From the NCBI RefSeq assembly GCF_039724765.1, contig NZ_CP155729.1, positions 1,993,501-2,057,500 on the forward strand: DNA of 64,000 nucleotides, given 5' to 3'. Shown piece after piece: positions 47,448 through 56,446 of this stretch. The DNA comes from Sagittula stellata E-37 (lineage in GTDB: Bacteria > Pseudomonadota > Alphaproteobacteria > Rhodobacterales > Rhodobacteraceae). Both the position numbers and the translations under genes were made by a program. A model generated the notes under the pieces. The model worked only from the letters and a program-made list of their open reading frames with translations. It ran no database searches and was not told the origin of the DNA. How positions within the stretch are numbered: position 1 is the stretch's first letter; the number at the start of each line of letters is the position of its first letter.

Positions 47448-48383
47448 TCAGTCCTTCGCCAGCGGGTGATGGTCGAGCACGAGATCGCGCAGCCGCTCTT
47501 CGAGGACGTGGGTGTATATCTCGGTCGTGGCCACGTCGGCGTGGCCCAGCAGGGTCTGGATCGCGCGCAGGTCGGCGCCGTTGGCCAGCAGGTGCGTGGC
47601 AAAGGCGTGGCGCAGCGTGTGGGGCGTGACCTCGGACGGGGGAACGCCCGCTTCGAGCGCGAATTCCTTGATGAGCATGTAGAAGGCGTGGCGCGTCAGG
47701 TGCCCGGCCTTGCCGTGCGACGGGAAGAGGAAGGGCGAGGGGACGGCGCCGGTGGCGGCCTGTGCCTCGGACGCGGCGGCATCGCGGGCCGAAAGCCAGG
47801 CGGTCAAGGCCTCGCGTGCGGGGGGAGACAGCGGGACCATGCGTTCCTTGCCGCCCTTGCCCCGGATCAACAGCATCCTCGGGTCGCCGCGCGCGGCGGA
47901 GACCGGGAGCGAGACCAGCTCGGTGACGCGCATGCCGGTGGCGTAGAGCACCTGCATCAGGCAGGCGTTGCGGGCGCGGTCGGCCTCGGTTCTGCCATGG
48001 TTTGCGGCGGCGTCGAGCAGCCGGTCCACCTGTTCGACCGAAAGCGTCTTGGGCAGGCGTTTCTCGCGGCCGGGGCCCGCGATCTGCACCGCCGGATTGT
48101 CCTCGCGCAGGCCCTCTTCGAAGGCGAAGCGGTAGATCTGCTTGATCGCCGAGAGCCGCCGCGCCCGGGTGGCGCGCGACAGGCCCAGCGTGTCGCAGTC
48201 GATCAGGTAGGATTCCACGTCCTTCTTCTGGGCCGTGGCGAAGTCGAGCGCGTGGTCGGTGAGCCAGTCGGCGACATGTGTGAGGTCGCGCTGGTAGGCG
48301 GCGAGCGTGTTGGCGGCGGCACCCCGCTCGGCCGCCATGGCTTCGAGGAAGAGGGGCAGCCAGCGGGACGGGGCGAGCGTCAT
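47448..48383 (-). CDS. xerD: Tyrosine recombinase XerD
   Basis: 311 residues with the catalytic set: Arg in ATGMRVTEL, Lys in GKGGKERM, His/Arg in HTLRHAFAT, His in GHADVATTEIYTH and the Tyr in that same motif. The N-terminal SAM-like core-binding domain (RWLPLFLEAMAAERGAAANT) is present. Xer recombinases resolve chromosome dimers at dif, usually with XerC and FtsK. Chromosomal position next to housekeeping genes, with no mobile-element context, supports XerD over a phage integrase. Its start overlaps the upstream gene's stop by four bases. Confidence 0.93.
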   Translation of the reverse strand: MTLAPSRWLPLFLEAMAAERGAAANTLAAYQRDLTHVADWLTDHALDFATAQKKDVESYLIDCDTLGLSRATRARRLSAIKQIYRFAFEEGLREDNPAVQIAGPGREKRLPKTLSVEQVDRLLDAAANHGRTEADRARNACLMQVLYATGMRVTELVSLPVSAARGDPRMLLIRGKGGKERMVPLSPPAREALTAWLSARDAAASEAQAATGAVPSPFLFPSHGKAGHLTRHAFYMLIKEFALEAGVPPSEVTPHTLRHAFATHLLANGADLRAIQTLLGHADVATTEIYTHVLEERLRDLVLDHHPLAKD

Positions 48384-49870
48384 TGCAGGGCACGCTCCGC
48401 GTCGAGGATCATGAGTTCAAGCGCGGCCCGCCGGGCCGTGTCCTCCAGCCCGAGCGCCCGGAAGGTGGCGATCGCGTCGGTCAGGTCCTGCCCGTTGCCT
48501 TCCGCGCCGGAGGCAAAGAGCGCCATGGCCCGCAGGATGACCTCTCCCAGACGGCCGCCGTCGAGTTGCGTGGCCAGGACCGGCGGCATGGTCGCGCCTT
48601 CCGAAAAACCTTCGGCGACGGCTTCGGCGTGGGGCAGGGGCGGCAGGTCTTCGGGGGTGAGACCGCGGGCAATGTCGGACAGGAAGCGCGCCTCGCGCCC
48701 GTCGTCGTCTTCCAGCGTCAGCGACAGGTCTTCGTAGCTGGCGGTCAGGAACCGCGCGCGGCGGGCCATCTGCTGCGCCCGCCCGTTCACGTCGACCTCT
48801 GCGATGGCCTCGGCATAGAGGTCGGCGAAGGGCGAAAGCATCCGCGCATGGGCCATTTGCGGCCAGACCTGCACCAGTGCGCGGGCCGCGCCTTCGGGCA
48901 CGCCGCGTTTCAGCGCCGCCTCGAAATCCTGAAGCGCCTTCACCCGGTCCCAGATGCCGCCCGACGCGGCGGGCCGCCGCAGCGTGTAGATCCCCAACAG
49001 CCGGTTCGGCGGCAGGCTGCCCGCGCGGGCCAGCCGTTCGGCGGCCTCGATCTGTGTGCGCCAGCCGTTGTCGCCGGTCAGGTCCAGCACCGCGAAGGGC
49101 AGGGGCAGCGGCGCCGTGGGCAGCGGTTCCCCCAGCGCCTCGAACAGGCGGAATTCCAGCGGCGAGGGTCGGACCGGCGGCAGGAGCGCGCGCCCGTCGC
49201 CGGCCTCGGGGTCGAGGAAACGGGTCAGGAGTTCCGCCCGGCGCCCGCTGATGTCGCCCAGCGTCCGGGCGCTTTGCAGAATCAGCGCCGCGCGTTCCCA
49301 GTCACCCTTGCGTGCCGTGCAAAACACCCTGAGAGACAGGTCGGAGGACATTCTCGGCTGCACTTCGAGCTTGTCGCAGACCGGTTCCGACCGGCCCAGC
49401 AGAAGCGACAGGTCGACCCAATGGGCAAAGAGCCGGGGGTCGTCGACCCCGGTGATGTCCAGAAGGGCCAGCGCCTCTTCGACGGCGCCATGCGACGTCA
49501 GCCATTCGAGCCGCCCGTCGAGGAAGGCCAGCCGGGCATCGCCCGCGGGTGGCTCCGCCTCGGCGAGAATCAGCGTGCGCATCAGCCGCTGCATGGCGGG
49601 CACGGGCAGTTCCACCGCGTCGATCAGCACGGCCAGGTTCGCCGGGTCGGAGGCCTTCCACAACGTCACCGGCAGCCCGGTCGTCGCGGGCGACAACAGG
49701 CCTGCCGCGCTCGGGTCGGCCTCGGACAGGGGCGATGTTTCCACCGAAGGCGGCAGCGCGCCCTGTGCCACGGGTTCGGTCTGGGCCTGCGCGCTTTGCG
49801 CCAAGGTCAGGCCCATAACCAGCGCCACGGTCCCGCCGAGAGCCGCCCGCCGAATCCTGTTCGGGTTCAT
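48380..49870 (-). CDS. Secreted helical-repeat protein of unknown function
   Basis: 496 residues from ATG 49870 (MNPNRIRRAALGGTVALVMG); a second ATG at 49885 is possible. A signal peptide ends near AQSAQAQ. The mature part is a long run of amphipathic helices, probably TPR-like or alpha-solenoid (LRTLILAEAEPPAGDARLAF; AHWVDLSLLLGRSEP; KGDWERAALILQSART). Two cysteines occur (in SEPVCDKLEV and RVFCTARK). It overlaps xerD by four bases and lies 16 bp after the small protein at 49887. Periplasmic scaffold is a guess; I do not recognise the family. Confidence 0.75.
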   Translation of the reverse strand: MNPNRIRRAALGGTVALVMGLTLAQSAQAQTEPVAQGALPPSVETSPLSEADPSAAGLLSPATTGLPVTLWKASDPANLAVLIDAVELPVPAMQRLMRTLILAEAEPPAGDARLAFLDGRLEWLTSHGAVEEALALLDITGVDDPRLFAHWVDLSLLLGRSEPVCDKLEVQPRMSSDLSLRVFCTARKGDWERAALILQSARTLGDISGRRAELLTRFLDPEAGDGRALLPPVRPSPLEFRLFEALGEPLPTAPLPLPFAVLDLTGDNGWRTQIEAAERLARAGSLPPNRLLGIYTLRRPAASGGIWDRVKALQDFEAALKRGVPEGAARALVQVWPQMAHARMLSPFADLYAEAIAEVDVNGRAQQMARRARFLTASYEDLSLTLEDDDGREARFLSDIARGLTPEDLPPLPHAEAVAEGFSEGATMPPVLATQLDGGRLGEVILRAMALFASGAEGNGQDLTDAIATFRALGLEDTARRAALELMILDAERALQ

Positions 49871-49886
49871 CGGCCCTCTGCCCATG

Positions 49887-50036
49887 TCAGTTCTCTTCCA
49901 GTTCGACCGGCACCCGGATTTCCGCCTGTGGCGGGCTGAAGTCCGCTCCGAAATACGGACCCACGTAAGCGTACGCCGTCAAAGCGATCACGCCCAGCAC
50001 GAGTAGATAGAAAAGCCACTTTATCAGTCGCCCCAT
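49887..50036 (-). CDS. Small membrane protein upstream of the xerD set
   Basis: 49 residues: one helix (WLFYLLVLGVIALTAYAYVGPYFG) and a short acidic tail ending LEEN. ATG 50036 has AGGGGG upstream. It is co-directional with the helical protein and xerD, so they may form one transcript, and it diverges from aroK by 95 bp. Looks like a conserved small inner-membrane protein; function unknown. Confidence 0.65.
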   Translation of the reverse strand: MGRLIKWLFYLLVLGVIALTAYAYVGPYFGADFSPPQAEIRVPVELEEN

Positions 50037-50130
50037 ATGGGCACCCCCTGCCTCACCTTTTTTCGCGTTTATACCTAGCCTTTTTGTCCCGTTCACGTCA
50101 TTCACGCAACAGGCAAGACATGGGCAAGGA

Positions 50131-50703
50131 ATGGCCGAAGGCACCTTTCACAAGGGTTTGATCCTGCGCAAGACGGTTGTGTTCGTCGGCATGATGGGCG
50201 CCGGCAAAACCGCTGTGGGAAAGACCCTCGCGTCAAGGCTGGGCGTGAAATTCCGCGACTCCGATCACGAGATCGAGGTCGCCGCACAGATGAACATCGC
50301 CGAGATTTTCGCCCGCGACGGCGAGGATTTCTTTCGCCGCAAGGAAAGCCAGATCATCGGTCGGCTGCTGGACGGCGCGCCGGGCGTCCTGTCGACCGGC
50401 GGTGGCGCCTTCATGTCGGAAGCCAACCGCAAGATGATCTCGGAACTGGGCGTATCGGTCTGGCTGAATGCCGACCTGGAGCTCTTGTGGGAGCGGGTGC
50501 GCCACAAGGACACACGGCCGCTTTTGAAGACGGCGGACCCGAAGGGGACGCTGCGCGGGCTGTATGACCGGCGGGTGCCGATCTATGCGCTGGCCGATCT
50601 GGCCGTGCGCTCGGAACCGGGCATGTCTCTGGACAAGATGGCGGCGCGGGTGGCGGATGCCCTGCTGGCAGAGCGCCCGGACGTACTGGAGGAACCAACA
50701 TGA
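50131..50703 (+). CDS. aroK: Shikimate kinase
   Basis: 190 residues. Walker A GMMGAGKTAVGK near 20-31, substrate-binding SDHEIE and RRKESQII, and the shikimate-binding STGGGAFM. It phosphorylates shikimate at C3 in aromatic amino acid synthesis. It overlaps the aroB start by four bases (ATGA at 50700), the common aroKB coupling. Confidence 0.96.
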   Translation: MAEGTFHKGLILRKTVVFVGMMGAGKTAVGKTLASRLGVKFRDSDHEIEVAAQMNIAEIFARDGEDFFRRKESQIIGRLLDGAPGVLSTGGGAFMSEANRKMISELGVSVWLNADLELLWERVRHKDTRPLLKTADPKGTLRGLYDRRVPIYALADLAVRSEPGMSLDKMAARVADALLAERPDVLEEPT

Positions 50704-51812
50704 CCGAAACCGTAAGCGTGCCGCTGCCGGGGCGGTCCTATGACGTGCGCATCGGCGAAGGTCTGCTGGCGCGCGCCGGGGCAGAGATCGCGCCGCTGCT
50801 GAAACGGCCGCGCGTGGCCATCGTCAGCGACGAGACCGTGGCCGCGGCGCATCTGTCGACGCTGGAACAGGCCCTGTCGGCAGAGGGCATCTCCAGCGTC
50901 GCACTGACGCTGCCGCCGGGCGAGGCGACGAAGGGCTGGCCGCAGTTCTCGCGCACCGTGGAGTGGCTGCTGGAGCAGAAGGTGGAGCGGCGCGACATCG
51001 TCGTGGCGCTTGGCGGCGGCGTGATCGGTGACCTCGTGGGGTTTGCCGCCGCCGTGCTGCGGCGGGGCGTGCGCTTCGTGCAGATCCCGACCTCTCTGCT
51101 GGCGCAGGTGGACAGTTCGGTCGGCGGCAAGACCGGCATCAACGCGCCGCAGGGCAAGAACCTGATCGGCGCGTTCCATCAGCCGTCGCTGGTGCTGGCG
51201 GATATCGGGGTGCTCGACACGCTGACGCCGCGCGATTTCCGCGCCGGGATGGGCGAGGTGGTGAAATACGGCCTGCTGGGCGACGCCGCGTTCTTTGCCT
51301 GGCTGGAGGAGAACGCCGACGCGGTGATCGGGGGCGACCGCGCCGCGCGGCAGTACGCAGTAAAGCGTTCGGTCGAGATGAAGGCGGAGATCGTGCTGCG
51401 TGACGAGACGGAGCAGGGCGACCGCGCGCTGCTGAACCTCGGGCATACTTTCTGCCATGCGTTCGAATCGGCGACGGGCTATTCCGACCGGCTGCTGCAC
51501 GGCGAGGGTGTGGCGATCGGCTGCGCGCTGGCGTTCGAGTTGTCCGCGCGGCTTGGCCTCTGCGCGCAGGAGGACCCGAGCCGGGCCCGCGCGCTGCTGG
51601 CGCAGGCGGGCATGAAGCGCGACCTGCGCGACATTCCCGGCGACCTGCCGGACGCCGATGCGCTCCTCGACCTGATGGGGCAGGACAAGAAGGTGGTGGA
51701 CGGGCGGTTGAACTTTATCCTGGCGCGCGGCATCGGCGCGGCCTTCGTCACCTCTGACGTGCCGCGCGACGCGGTGGCGGGGCTTCTGCAGGAGCAGCTG
51801 GCGGCGCGGTAA
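50700..51812 (+). CDS. aroB: 3-dehydroquinate synthase
   Basis: 370 residues. NAD-binding GGGVIGDLVGFAAAVLRRG, metal-site residues in the KYGLLGD and NLGHTFCHAFE regions and HGEGVAIG are all AroB signatures. It converts DAHP to 3-dehydroquinate. Start ATG 50700 overlaps aroK. Followed by the convergent site-2 protease gene after ten bases. Confidence 0.97.
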   Translation: MTETVSVPLPGRSYDVRIGEGLLARAGAEIAPLLKRPRVAIVSDETVAAAHLSTLEQALSAEGISSVALTLPPGEATKGWPQFSRTVEWLLEQKVERRDIVVALGGGVIGDLVGFAAAVLRRGVRFVQIPTSLLAQVDSSVGGKTGINAPQGKNLIGAFHQPSLVLADIGVLDTLTPRDFRAGMGEVVKYGLLGDAAFFAWLEENADAVIGGDRAARQYAVKRSVEMKAEIVLRDETEQGDRALLNLGHTFCHAFESATGYSDRLLHGEGVAIGCALAFELSARLGLCAQEDPSRARALLAQAGMKRDLRDIPGDLPDADALLDLMGQDKKVVDGRLNFILARGIGAAFVTSDVPRDAVAGLLQEQLAAR

Positions 51813-51822
51813 GCGCAGCGCG

Positions 51823-52887
51823 TCAGCGCGGGCGGCGCAGCACCATCAGTTCGCCCAGGTTCTCGGACGTGACATAGCCCAGCACCCGGCCATGGCGGTC
51901 GACGGCGGCCACGGCGGGCGCGCCCTGCAGCGCGTCGAGCACCTGCACCAGCGGCGCGGCCAGTCCCAGTTGCGGAATGGATGTGGTCATCACCTCGCCC
52001 ACGGGGCGGCTGGTGTTGCCCTCGGCCATGGCGGTGAACAGCGCTTGCCGGGTGAGGAACCCCAAGAGCGCGCCGTCGTCGTCCAGCACCGGGAATTCGT
52101 GCTGCGTGGTGCGGATCAGGGTCTGTCCGGCAACGCCGAGGCTGTCTTCGGGCCGCAGCCTTTCGAACTGGGTGATCATCGCGTCGCGCATGAAGAGGCC
52201 CCGGGCGATGTCGCGGGACGACACGTCCTGCGCCTCGCTCTCGGCGGCGAAGATCACGAAGGCGGCGATCAGCAGCAGGATCAGGTTGCCGGAGGTCAGG
52301 CCCCAGACCGCCAGCAAGAGCGCGAAGACCTGGCCTGCGCGGGCGGCGATGCGGGTGGCGCGCACCCGGTCGGTGCCAAGCGCCAGCGCGGCGCGCAGCA
52401 CACGGCCGCCGTCCATCGGGAAAGCCGGGATCATGTTGAAGAGCGCGAGCGCCAGGTTCACCGCCGCGATGCGCCCGGCGAGGTTGCCGGTGGCGGTGGG
52501 ATCCGACAACGCGTCGACGCTGGTGTTGGCGCCAAGCGCGATCAGCACCGCCCAGATCACCACGTTGACCGCCGGACCCGCCAGCGCCACAGCGATCTCC
52601 TGCGCCGGGCGTTCGGGCATCCGGTCGAGCCGGGCGAGCCCGCCGATGGGCAGCAGGGTGATGTCGGGGGTGCGGATGCCGAAGCGGCGCGCCATCAACG
52701 CGTGGCCGTACTCATGCGCCACGACGCAAGCGAACAGAAGGACGACGAAACTGAGACTGTCGAGCGCCGCCGCTGTGCCACCGCTGCTGTAGGCCGACAG
52801 GCCGATCCAGCCCAGCAAAAGGAAGAACGTGGCGTGAACCCTCAGCTCTGAGCCGAGCAGGCGACCGACGGGAAAGGACCAGGACAT
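51823..52887 (-). CDS. Site-2 protease (M50) with two CBS domains
   Basis: 354 residues; six membrane helices in the first ~220. The zinc-site HEYGH (residues about 60-64) and the second metal motif NMIPAFPMDGGR (NxxPxxxxDG type) are intact. The C-terminal third is a CBS pair (EFPVLDDDGALLGFLTR; AVDRHGRVLGYVTSENL). This SpoIVFB-like layout cuts substrates inside the membrane under nucleotide or ligand control. ATG 52887 follows AAAGGACCAGGAC. Targets unknown. Confidence 0.9.
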   Translation of the reverse strand: MSWSFPVGRLLGSELRVHATFFLLLGWIGLSAYSSGGTAAALDSLSFVVLLFACVVAHEYGHALMARRFGIRTPDITLLPIGGLARLDRMPERPAQEIAVALAGPAVNVVIWAVLIALGANTSVDALSDPTATGNLAGRIAAVNLALALFNMIPAFPMDGGRVLRAALALGTDRVRATRIAARAGQVFALLLAVWGLTSGNLILLLIAAFVIFAAESEAQDVSSRDIARGLFMRDAMITQFERLRPEDSLGVAGQTLIRTTQHEFPVLDDDGALLGFLTRQALFTAMAEGNTSRPVGEVMTTSIPQLGLAAPLVQVLDALQGAPAVAAVDRHGRVLGYVTSENLGELMVLRRPR

Positions 52888-53005
52888 GGGCGCTCCGCTG
52901 TTGTGACGGTTCACACATAACCTGCGCTTCCGGCAATTGCAGCGCCTCGGGGCGCGACATTCTCGCAAGGCCGCCATGCTGCGTCCCTGGTGCGCCCGGG
53001 GTGGG

Positions 53006-54013
53006 TCAGCCGCCGGTATGGCTCATGTGGCGGGACACGCGGCCATCGACCGTCTGGCGCGAATAGTCGAAGTCGTGGCCCTTCGGTTTCAGCCGGATCG
53101 CGGCGCGGATCGCCTCTTCCAGCGGGGCGTCCGTTTCCGGGTGATTGCGGAGGGCGGAGCGCAGGTCGGCGTTGTCCTCCTGACCCAGGCACATGAACAA
53201 TTCGCCGGTGCAGGTCAGGCGCACGCGGTTGCAGCTTTCGCAGAAATTGTGGGAGAGCGGCGTGATGAAGCCGATTTTCTGGCCGGTTTCCTCCAGCCGC
53301 ACGTAGCGGGCCGGGCCGCCCGTGCTTTCGGGCAGGTCGGTCAGGGTATACTGTTCGGCCAGCCGTGCACGCAGATCGGTCAGCTTCCAGTACTGGTCCA
53401 GCCGGTCCTCGTTGCCGATGTCGCCCATCGGCATGACCTCGATCCAGGTCAGGTCGATGTCACGCGCGGCGCACCATTCCGTCATGCGGAAGAGTTCGTC
53501 CTCGTTGAAACCCTTGAGCGCGACGGCGTTGATCTTGACCCTCAGGCCCGCCGCCTGCGCCGCGTCGATGCCCTTCAGCACCTGCGGCAGACGGCCCCAG
53601 CGGGTGATCTCGGCGAACTTGGCCTCGTCCAGCGTGTCGAGCGACACGTTCACCCGGCGCATCCCGGCGTCGTAGAGGTCCTGCGCGAACCTGCCCAGCT
53701 GCGAGCCGTTGGTGGTCAGCGTCAGTTCCTTCAGGCTGCCGGCGTCCAGATGGCGCGTCATGCCCCGGAAGAAGGTCAGGATGTCCCGCCGCACCAGCGG
53801 TTCGCCGCCCGTGATGCGCAGCTTTTCGACGCCCAGCCGGATGAAGGTCGAACACATGCGGTCCAGTTCTTCCAGCGTCAGAAGCTCCTTCTTCGGCAGG
53901 AAGGTCATGTTTTCCGACATGCAGTACACGCAGCGGAAATCGCAGCGGTCGGTGACGGAAACCCGAAGGTAGGAAATCGGGCGCTGGAACGGGTCGATCA
54001 AGGGTGTCGTCAT
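53006..54013 (-). CDS. moaA: GTP 3',8-cyclase MoaA
   Basis: 335 residues. The radical SAM cluster Cx3Cx2C is in [10 protein letters not shown] and the C-terminal second cluster in [18 protein letters not shown] (three cysteines). It ends in the conserved Gly-Gly (SHTGG). It catalyses the first step of molybdopterin synthesis, acting with MoaC. Open frame extends far upstream but ATG 54013 is the natural start ([20 protein letters not shown]). The MobA-like gene at 42 kb belongs to the same cofactor pathway. Confidence 0.96.
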   Translation of the reverse strand: MTTPLIDPFQRPISYLRVSVTDRCDFRCVYCMSENMTFLPKKELLTLEELDRMCSTFIRLGVEKLRITGGEPLVRRDILTFFRGMTRHLDAGSLKELTLTTNGSQLGRFAQDLYDAGMRRVNVSLDTLDEAKFAEITRWGRLPQVLKGIDAAQAAGLRVKINAVALKGFNEDELFRMTEWCAARDIDLTWIEVMPMGDIGNEDRLDQYWKLTDLRARLAEQYTLTDLPESTGGPARYVRLEETGQKIGFITPLSHNFCESCNRVRLTCTGELFMCLGQEDNADLRSALRNHPETDAPLEEAIRAAIRLKPKGHDFDYSRQTVDGRVSRHMSHTGG

Positions 54014-54121
54014 GGCAATGAACCTAGGCCTCGGCGGGAATTTGAGCAAGGGCGTGCGCATGATTGTGTACCAAAGGCCAAGGCGTGTAAGACGGGACGC
54101 GGGCAGAAAAGGACTTTCCCA

Positions 54122-54637
54122 ATGATGAATCGCGTGGCGATGGCAGGCGCACTGGCGCTTGGACTGGCGGGGTGCGGCGACGGAGCAGGGCTGTTCCAGC
54201 CGAAATCGCCCCAGAAATCCGCAACGGCCGAGGCGACGTCCGCCGGGTCGCGTCCGCAGGCGCGTGGCGACGGCGCGGTGACGGCGGCGCCCAAACCTCC
54301 GGCCAACGCGCGCACGGCGGCGCAGTTCGACACGACCTCGGCCGAAGAGAAGAAAGCGGCGGCGGCGAAACCGGCGGATGCAGGCGGCGAGACGTTGCTG
54401 GGCAAGACCGTGGCTTCGCTGGGCGATCCGTCGCGGTCCGGGTTCTGGCTGGAAACGCCGCTGGTCAAGGCGGCGCAGAAGGGCCGGGTGGAATACAACG
54501 GCAAGAGCGCGCAGGTCGATCTGATCCCGATCGACGGGCCGTCGTCCGGTGGCAGCCGGCTGTCGTTGCCGGCGATGCAACTGATCGGCGCGCCGCTGAC
54601 CGATCTGCCGACCATTCAGGTCTTCGCGGGCTCCTGA
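54122..54637 (+). CDS. Hypothetical lipoprotein
   Basis: 171 residues with a lipoprotein signal: lipobox LGLAGC gives lipidated Cys18. There follows an Ala/Pro/Lys-rich low-complexity linker (about 30-95) and a small C-terminal beta domain ([53 protein letters not shown]). AAAGGAC precedes ATG-ATG at 54122. Likely an envelope lipoprotein with a flexible linker. Family not recognised, though similar Rhodobacteraceae proteins exist in my memory without clear function. Divergent from moaA. Confidence 0.75.
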   Translation: MMNRVAMAGALALGLAGCGDGAGLFQPKSPQKSATAEATSAGSRPQARGDGAVTAAPKPPANARTAAQFDTTSAEEKKAAAAKPADAGGETLLGKTVASLGDPSRSGFWLETPLVKAAQKGRVEYNGKSAQVDLIPIDGPSSGGSRLSLPAMQLIGAPLTDLPTIQVFAGS

Positions 54638-54647
54638 CGGGTCGGGT

Positions 54648-54670
54648 GCCCGCCGTGCGTTGCGGCGGGC
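54648..54670. terminator. Hairpin between convergent lipoprotein and DNA alkylation repair genes
   Basis: GCCCGCC at 54648-54654 and GGCGGGC at 54664-54670 form a 7-bp GC stem with a 9-base loop; the downstream bases (GTCCTTCC) give only a poor T-run. Confidence 0.45.
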
Positions 54671-54695
54671 GTCCTTCCGGCCTGGGCGCGCTGTC

Positions 54696-55373
54696 TCAGA
54701 GGTACTTCGATGCCTCGCGGACGGCGAAGGGCTTCATCGCTGCGGCATGGGTGTCGAGGAAGTCCCGGACCCTGTCGGCGTCGTGTTTGGAGAGGTCGCG
54801 CAGCCACCAGCCCACCGCTTTCTGGATGAACCACGTGGCGTCGTGTGTGTAGCCTGCGGCCCAGTCCAGCACCCTTTCGCGCGCCGCGACCTCGTGGGCT
54901 TTCGGGATGCTGAGGCGCGCCAGCGGCAGCGCGGCGACAAGTGCCGCGCGTTTCGTCCACAGGTGATCGGAAGCGGTCCACCCTTCGAGCGTGTCGAGCC
55001 GCGACAGGTCCGCCATGACCCGGCGCGACAGCGCGGAACAGGCGTGGTCGGCGATGGCCCAGCCGTCGAACTCTGGCACCCATGTCAGCATCAGATCCCA
55101 TGCGGCGGCGTCCGAGGGACGCATCCGCGCCTGTGTCAGCAGCTTGGCGGCGGCGATGCGCGCCTCGAACACGCCGGACTGCCAGAGGCCGTCCGCCAGG
55201 GCGACGCGCTCGGGCAGGGACAGGGCTTTCCGCCAGTCCTTCACCAGGTCGTTGATCGCCGGATTGGGCGTTCCGAGGCAGGGGCGGGCGGTCTTGTGAT
55301 AAGCGGCCATGCCGGGGGCGCGCTCGGAATCGGACCGGGCGCGCAGGGCAGAGAGGGCGTCTTCGGCGTTCAT
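54696..55373 (-). CDS. DNA alkylation repair protein (AlkD-like)
   Basis: 225 residues forming helical repeats; the C-terminal signature [20 protein letters not shown] resembles the AlkD-type HEAT-repeat glycosylase family (QKA(I/V)GWxLR). It removes alkylated purines. ATG 55373 overlaps the DUF2569 stop by four bases. Also present is the N-terminal [12 protein letters not shown]. Family confident, substrate range unknown. It is the last of a three-gene coupled set. Confidence 0.88.
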   Translation of the reverse strand: MNAEDALSALRARSDSERAPGMAAYHKTARPCLGTPNPAINDLVKDWRKALSLPERVALADGLWQSGVFEARIAAAKLLTQARMRPSDAAAWDLMLTWVPEFDGWAIADHACSALSRRVMADLSRLDTLEGWTASDHLWTKRAALVAALPLARLSIPKAHEVAARERVLDWAAGYTHDATWFIQKAVGWWLRDLSKHDADRVRDFLDTHAAAMKPFAVREASKYL

Positions 55374-55858
55374 GCGATGAAGGTCCTTCGCGCGCGGTCC
55401 GACAGGAACAGGTAGGGCGTCCAGATCAGCAGGCCGATGGCGAGGCTGCCGAAGGTCTGCACGGCGGTGCCGTCGATCAGCGGGTACTCCGGCATCAGGT
55501 GGCGCACCGCAGCGATGTCGACGACGTTTGCCGCCAGCGCCATCAGGTTGACCCCGAGGTAGAGCCGCGGGAAGGCCCAGCTCCGCCGGAAGAACGACAC
55601 CGCCAGCAGGGCCGTCGCCAGCAGCATCACCACCTGGAAGGCCAGTTCCCCCACCAGCAGTACCGGCCAGAGCGGATCGTATCCCTGGGAGGCGGGGGCG
55701 GACATCACGTCGAACGCGCCCGAGGCAAAGACATCCTGCCAGAGCGTCACGAGGTTCAGGAGAACGATGAAGGGCCCGAGGACGATCCCCACGCCCAACA
55801 GCACGAGCCAGCCTCCGATCGGCTGCGGCACGGCGCGGGGCGCGGCGGCCTCGGTCAT
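55370..55858 (-). CDS. DUF2569 family membrane protein
   Basis: 162 residues and four membrane helices. PIGGWLVLLGVGIVLGPFIV at the start is the DUF2569 signature (I-G-G-W-L). Inner membrane, unknown function. It overlaps both neighbours by four bases (ATGA), so expression is coupled to the PNPOx-like and the AlkD-like genes. Confidence 0.85.
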   Translation of the reverse strand: MTEAAAPRAVPQPIGGWLVLLGVGIVLGPFIVLLNLVTLWQDVFASGAFDVMSAPASQGYDPLWPVLLVGELAFQVVMLLATALLAVSFFRRSWAFPRLYLGVNLMALAANVVDIAAVRHLMPEYPLIDGTAVQTFGSLAIGLLIWTPYLFLSDRARRTFIA

Positions 55859-56427
55859 TCGGAGGGGATGTCTGCGGTTTCGGCGGCCTTGTCCGTGCCG
55901 GTGGGGAAGCCGTCGATGGTGGTCGCGTTCTTCTCGGCCCAGTAGGCACGGACGCCGTCGCGGCCCCTGCGGTCTGCCCAGTCGTGCAGCACGTCGCGTT
56001 CGCCCGCGTAGTCGAAGAAGGGCACGGCGTAGCCGCAGGAGGTCTGGACCATGTCCACCGCCATGTCGAAGACCTGCCGGGCGCTGGTTTCCTCGGGAAA
56101 GAGGCCGTTGAGGTCGGACCAGTCGGCGTCGCCTTCCTGCGCGGTGCGGGCAGAGCCGTAGGCGCGCAGGATCATCGGCTGCTTTTCGAATCCGCACCAC
56201 ATCAGGGTCATCCGGTTGACCCGCTTCAGGTGGCCCGCCGTTTCGTTCCCCGATCCGGTCAGGTTGCGCCACAGGATGCGGTTCGGCCCCATGATGCGCA
56301 GCGAATCCATCCCCTTGGGCGAGAGGTTCACGCGGCCCGTCTCGGCCGCTGTCGCCACGAACACGATATGCTGTGCCGCGATGAAGCGGCGGATCGGGTC
56401 GGTCAGGTGATCGAATTGCTTGGCCAT
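55855..56427 (-). CDS. Pyridoxamine 5'-phosphate oxidase-like flavoprotein
   Basis: 190 residues with the split-barrel FMN-binding pattern: FIAAQHIVFVATAAETGRVNLSPKGMDSL (N-terminal strand set) and NRILWRNLTGSGNETAGHL. It is probably an FMN- or F420-type oxidoreductase rather than classical PdxH, which is longer and has a distinct substrate site. ATG 56427 has GGAAGGACC upstream. First gene of the coupled set with DUF2569 and the AlkD-like gene. Confidence 0.85.
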   Translation of the reverse strand: MAKQFDHLTDPIRRFIAAQHIVFVATAAETGRVNLSPKGMDSLRIMGPNRILWRNLTGSGNETAGHLKRVNRMTLMWCGFEKQPMILRAYGSARTAQEGDADWSDLNGLFPEETSARQVFDMAVDMVQTSCGYAVPFFDYAGERDVLHDWADRRGRDGVRAYWAEKNATTIDGFPTGTDKAAETADIPSE

Positions 56428-56446
56428 GGCGGCGGTCCTTCCGGGG

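Noticed and set aside
46717..48393. A 558-codon minus-strand frame over xerD and the hydrolase gene
   Set aside because: Covers two well-supported genes; sequence is low-complexity Arg/Pro, and no start site is plausible.
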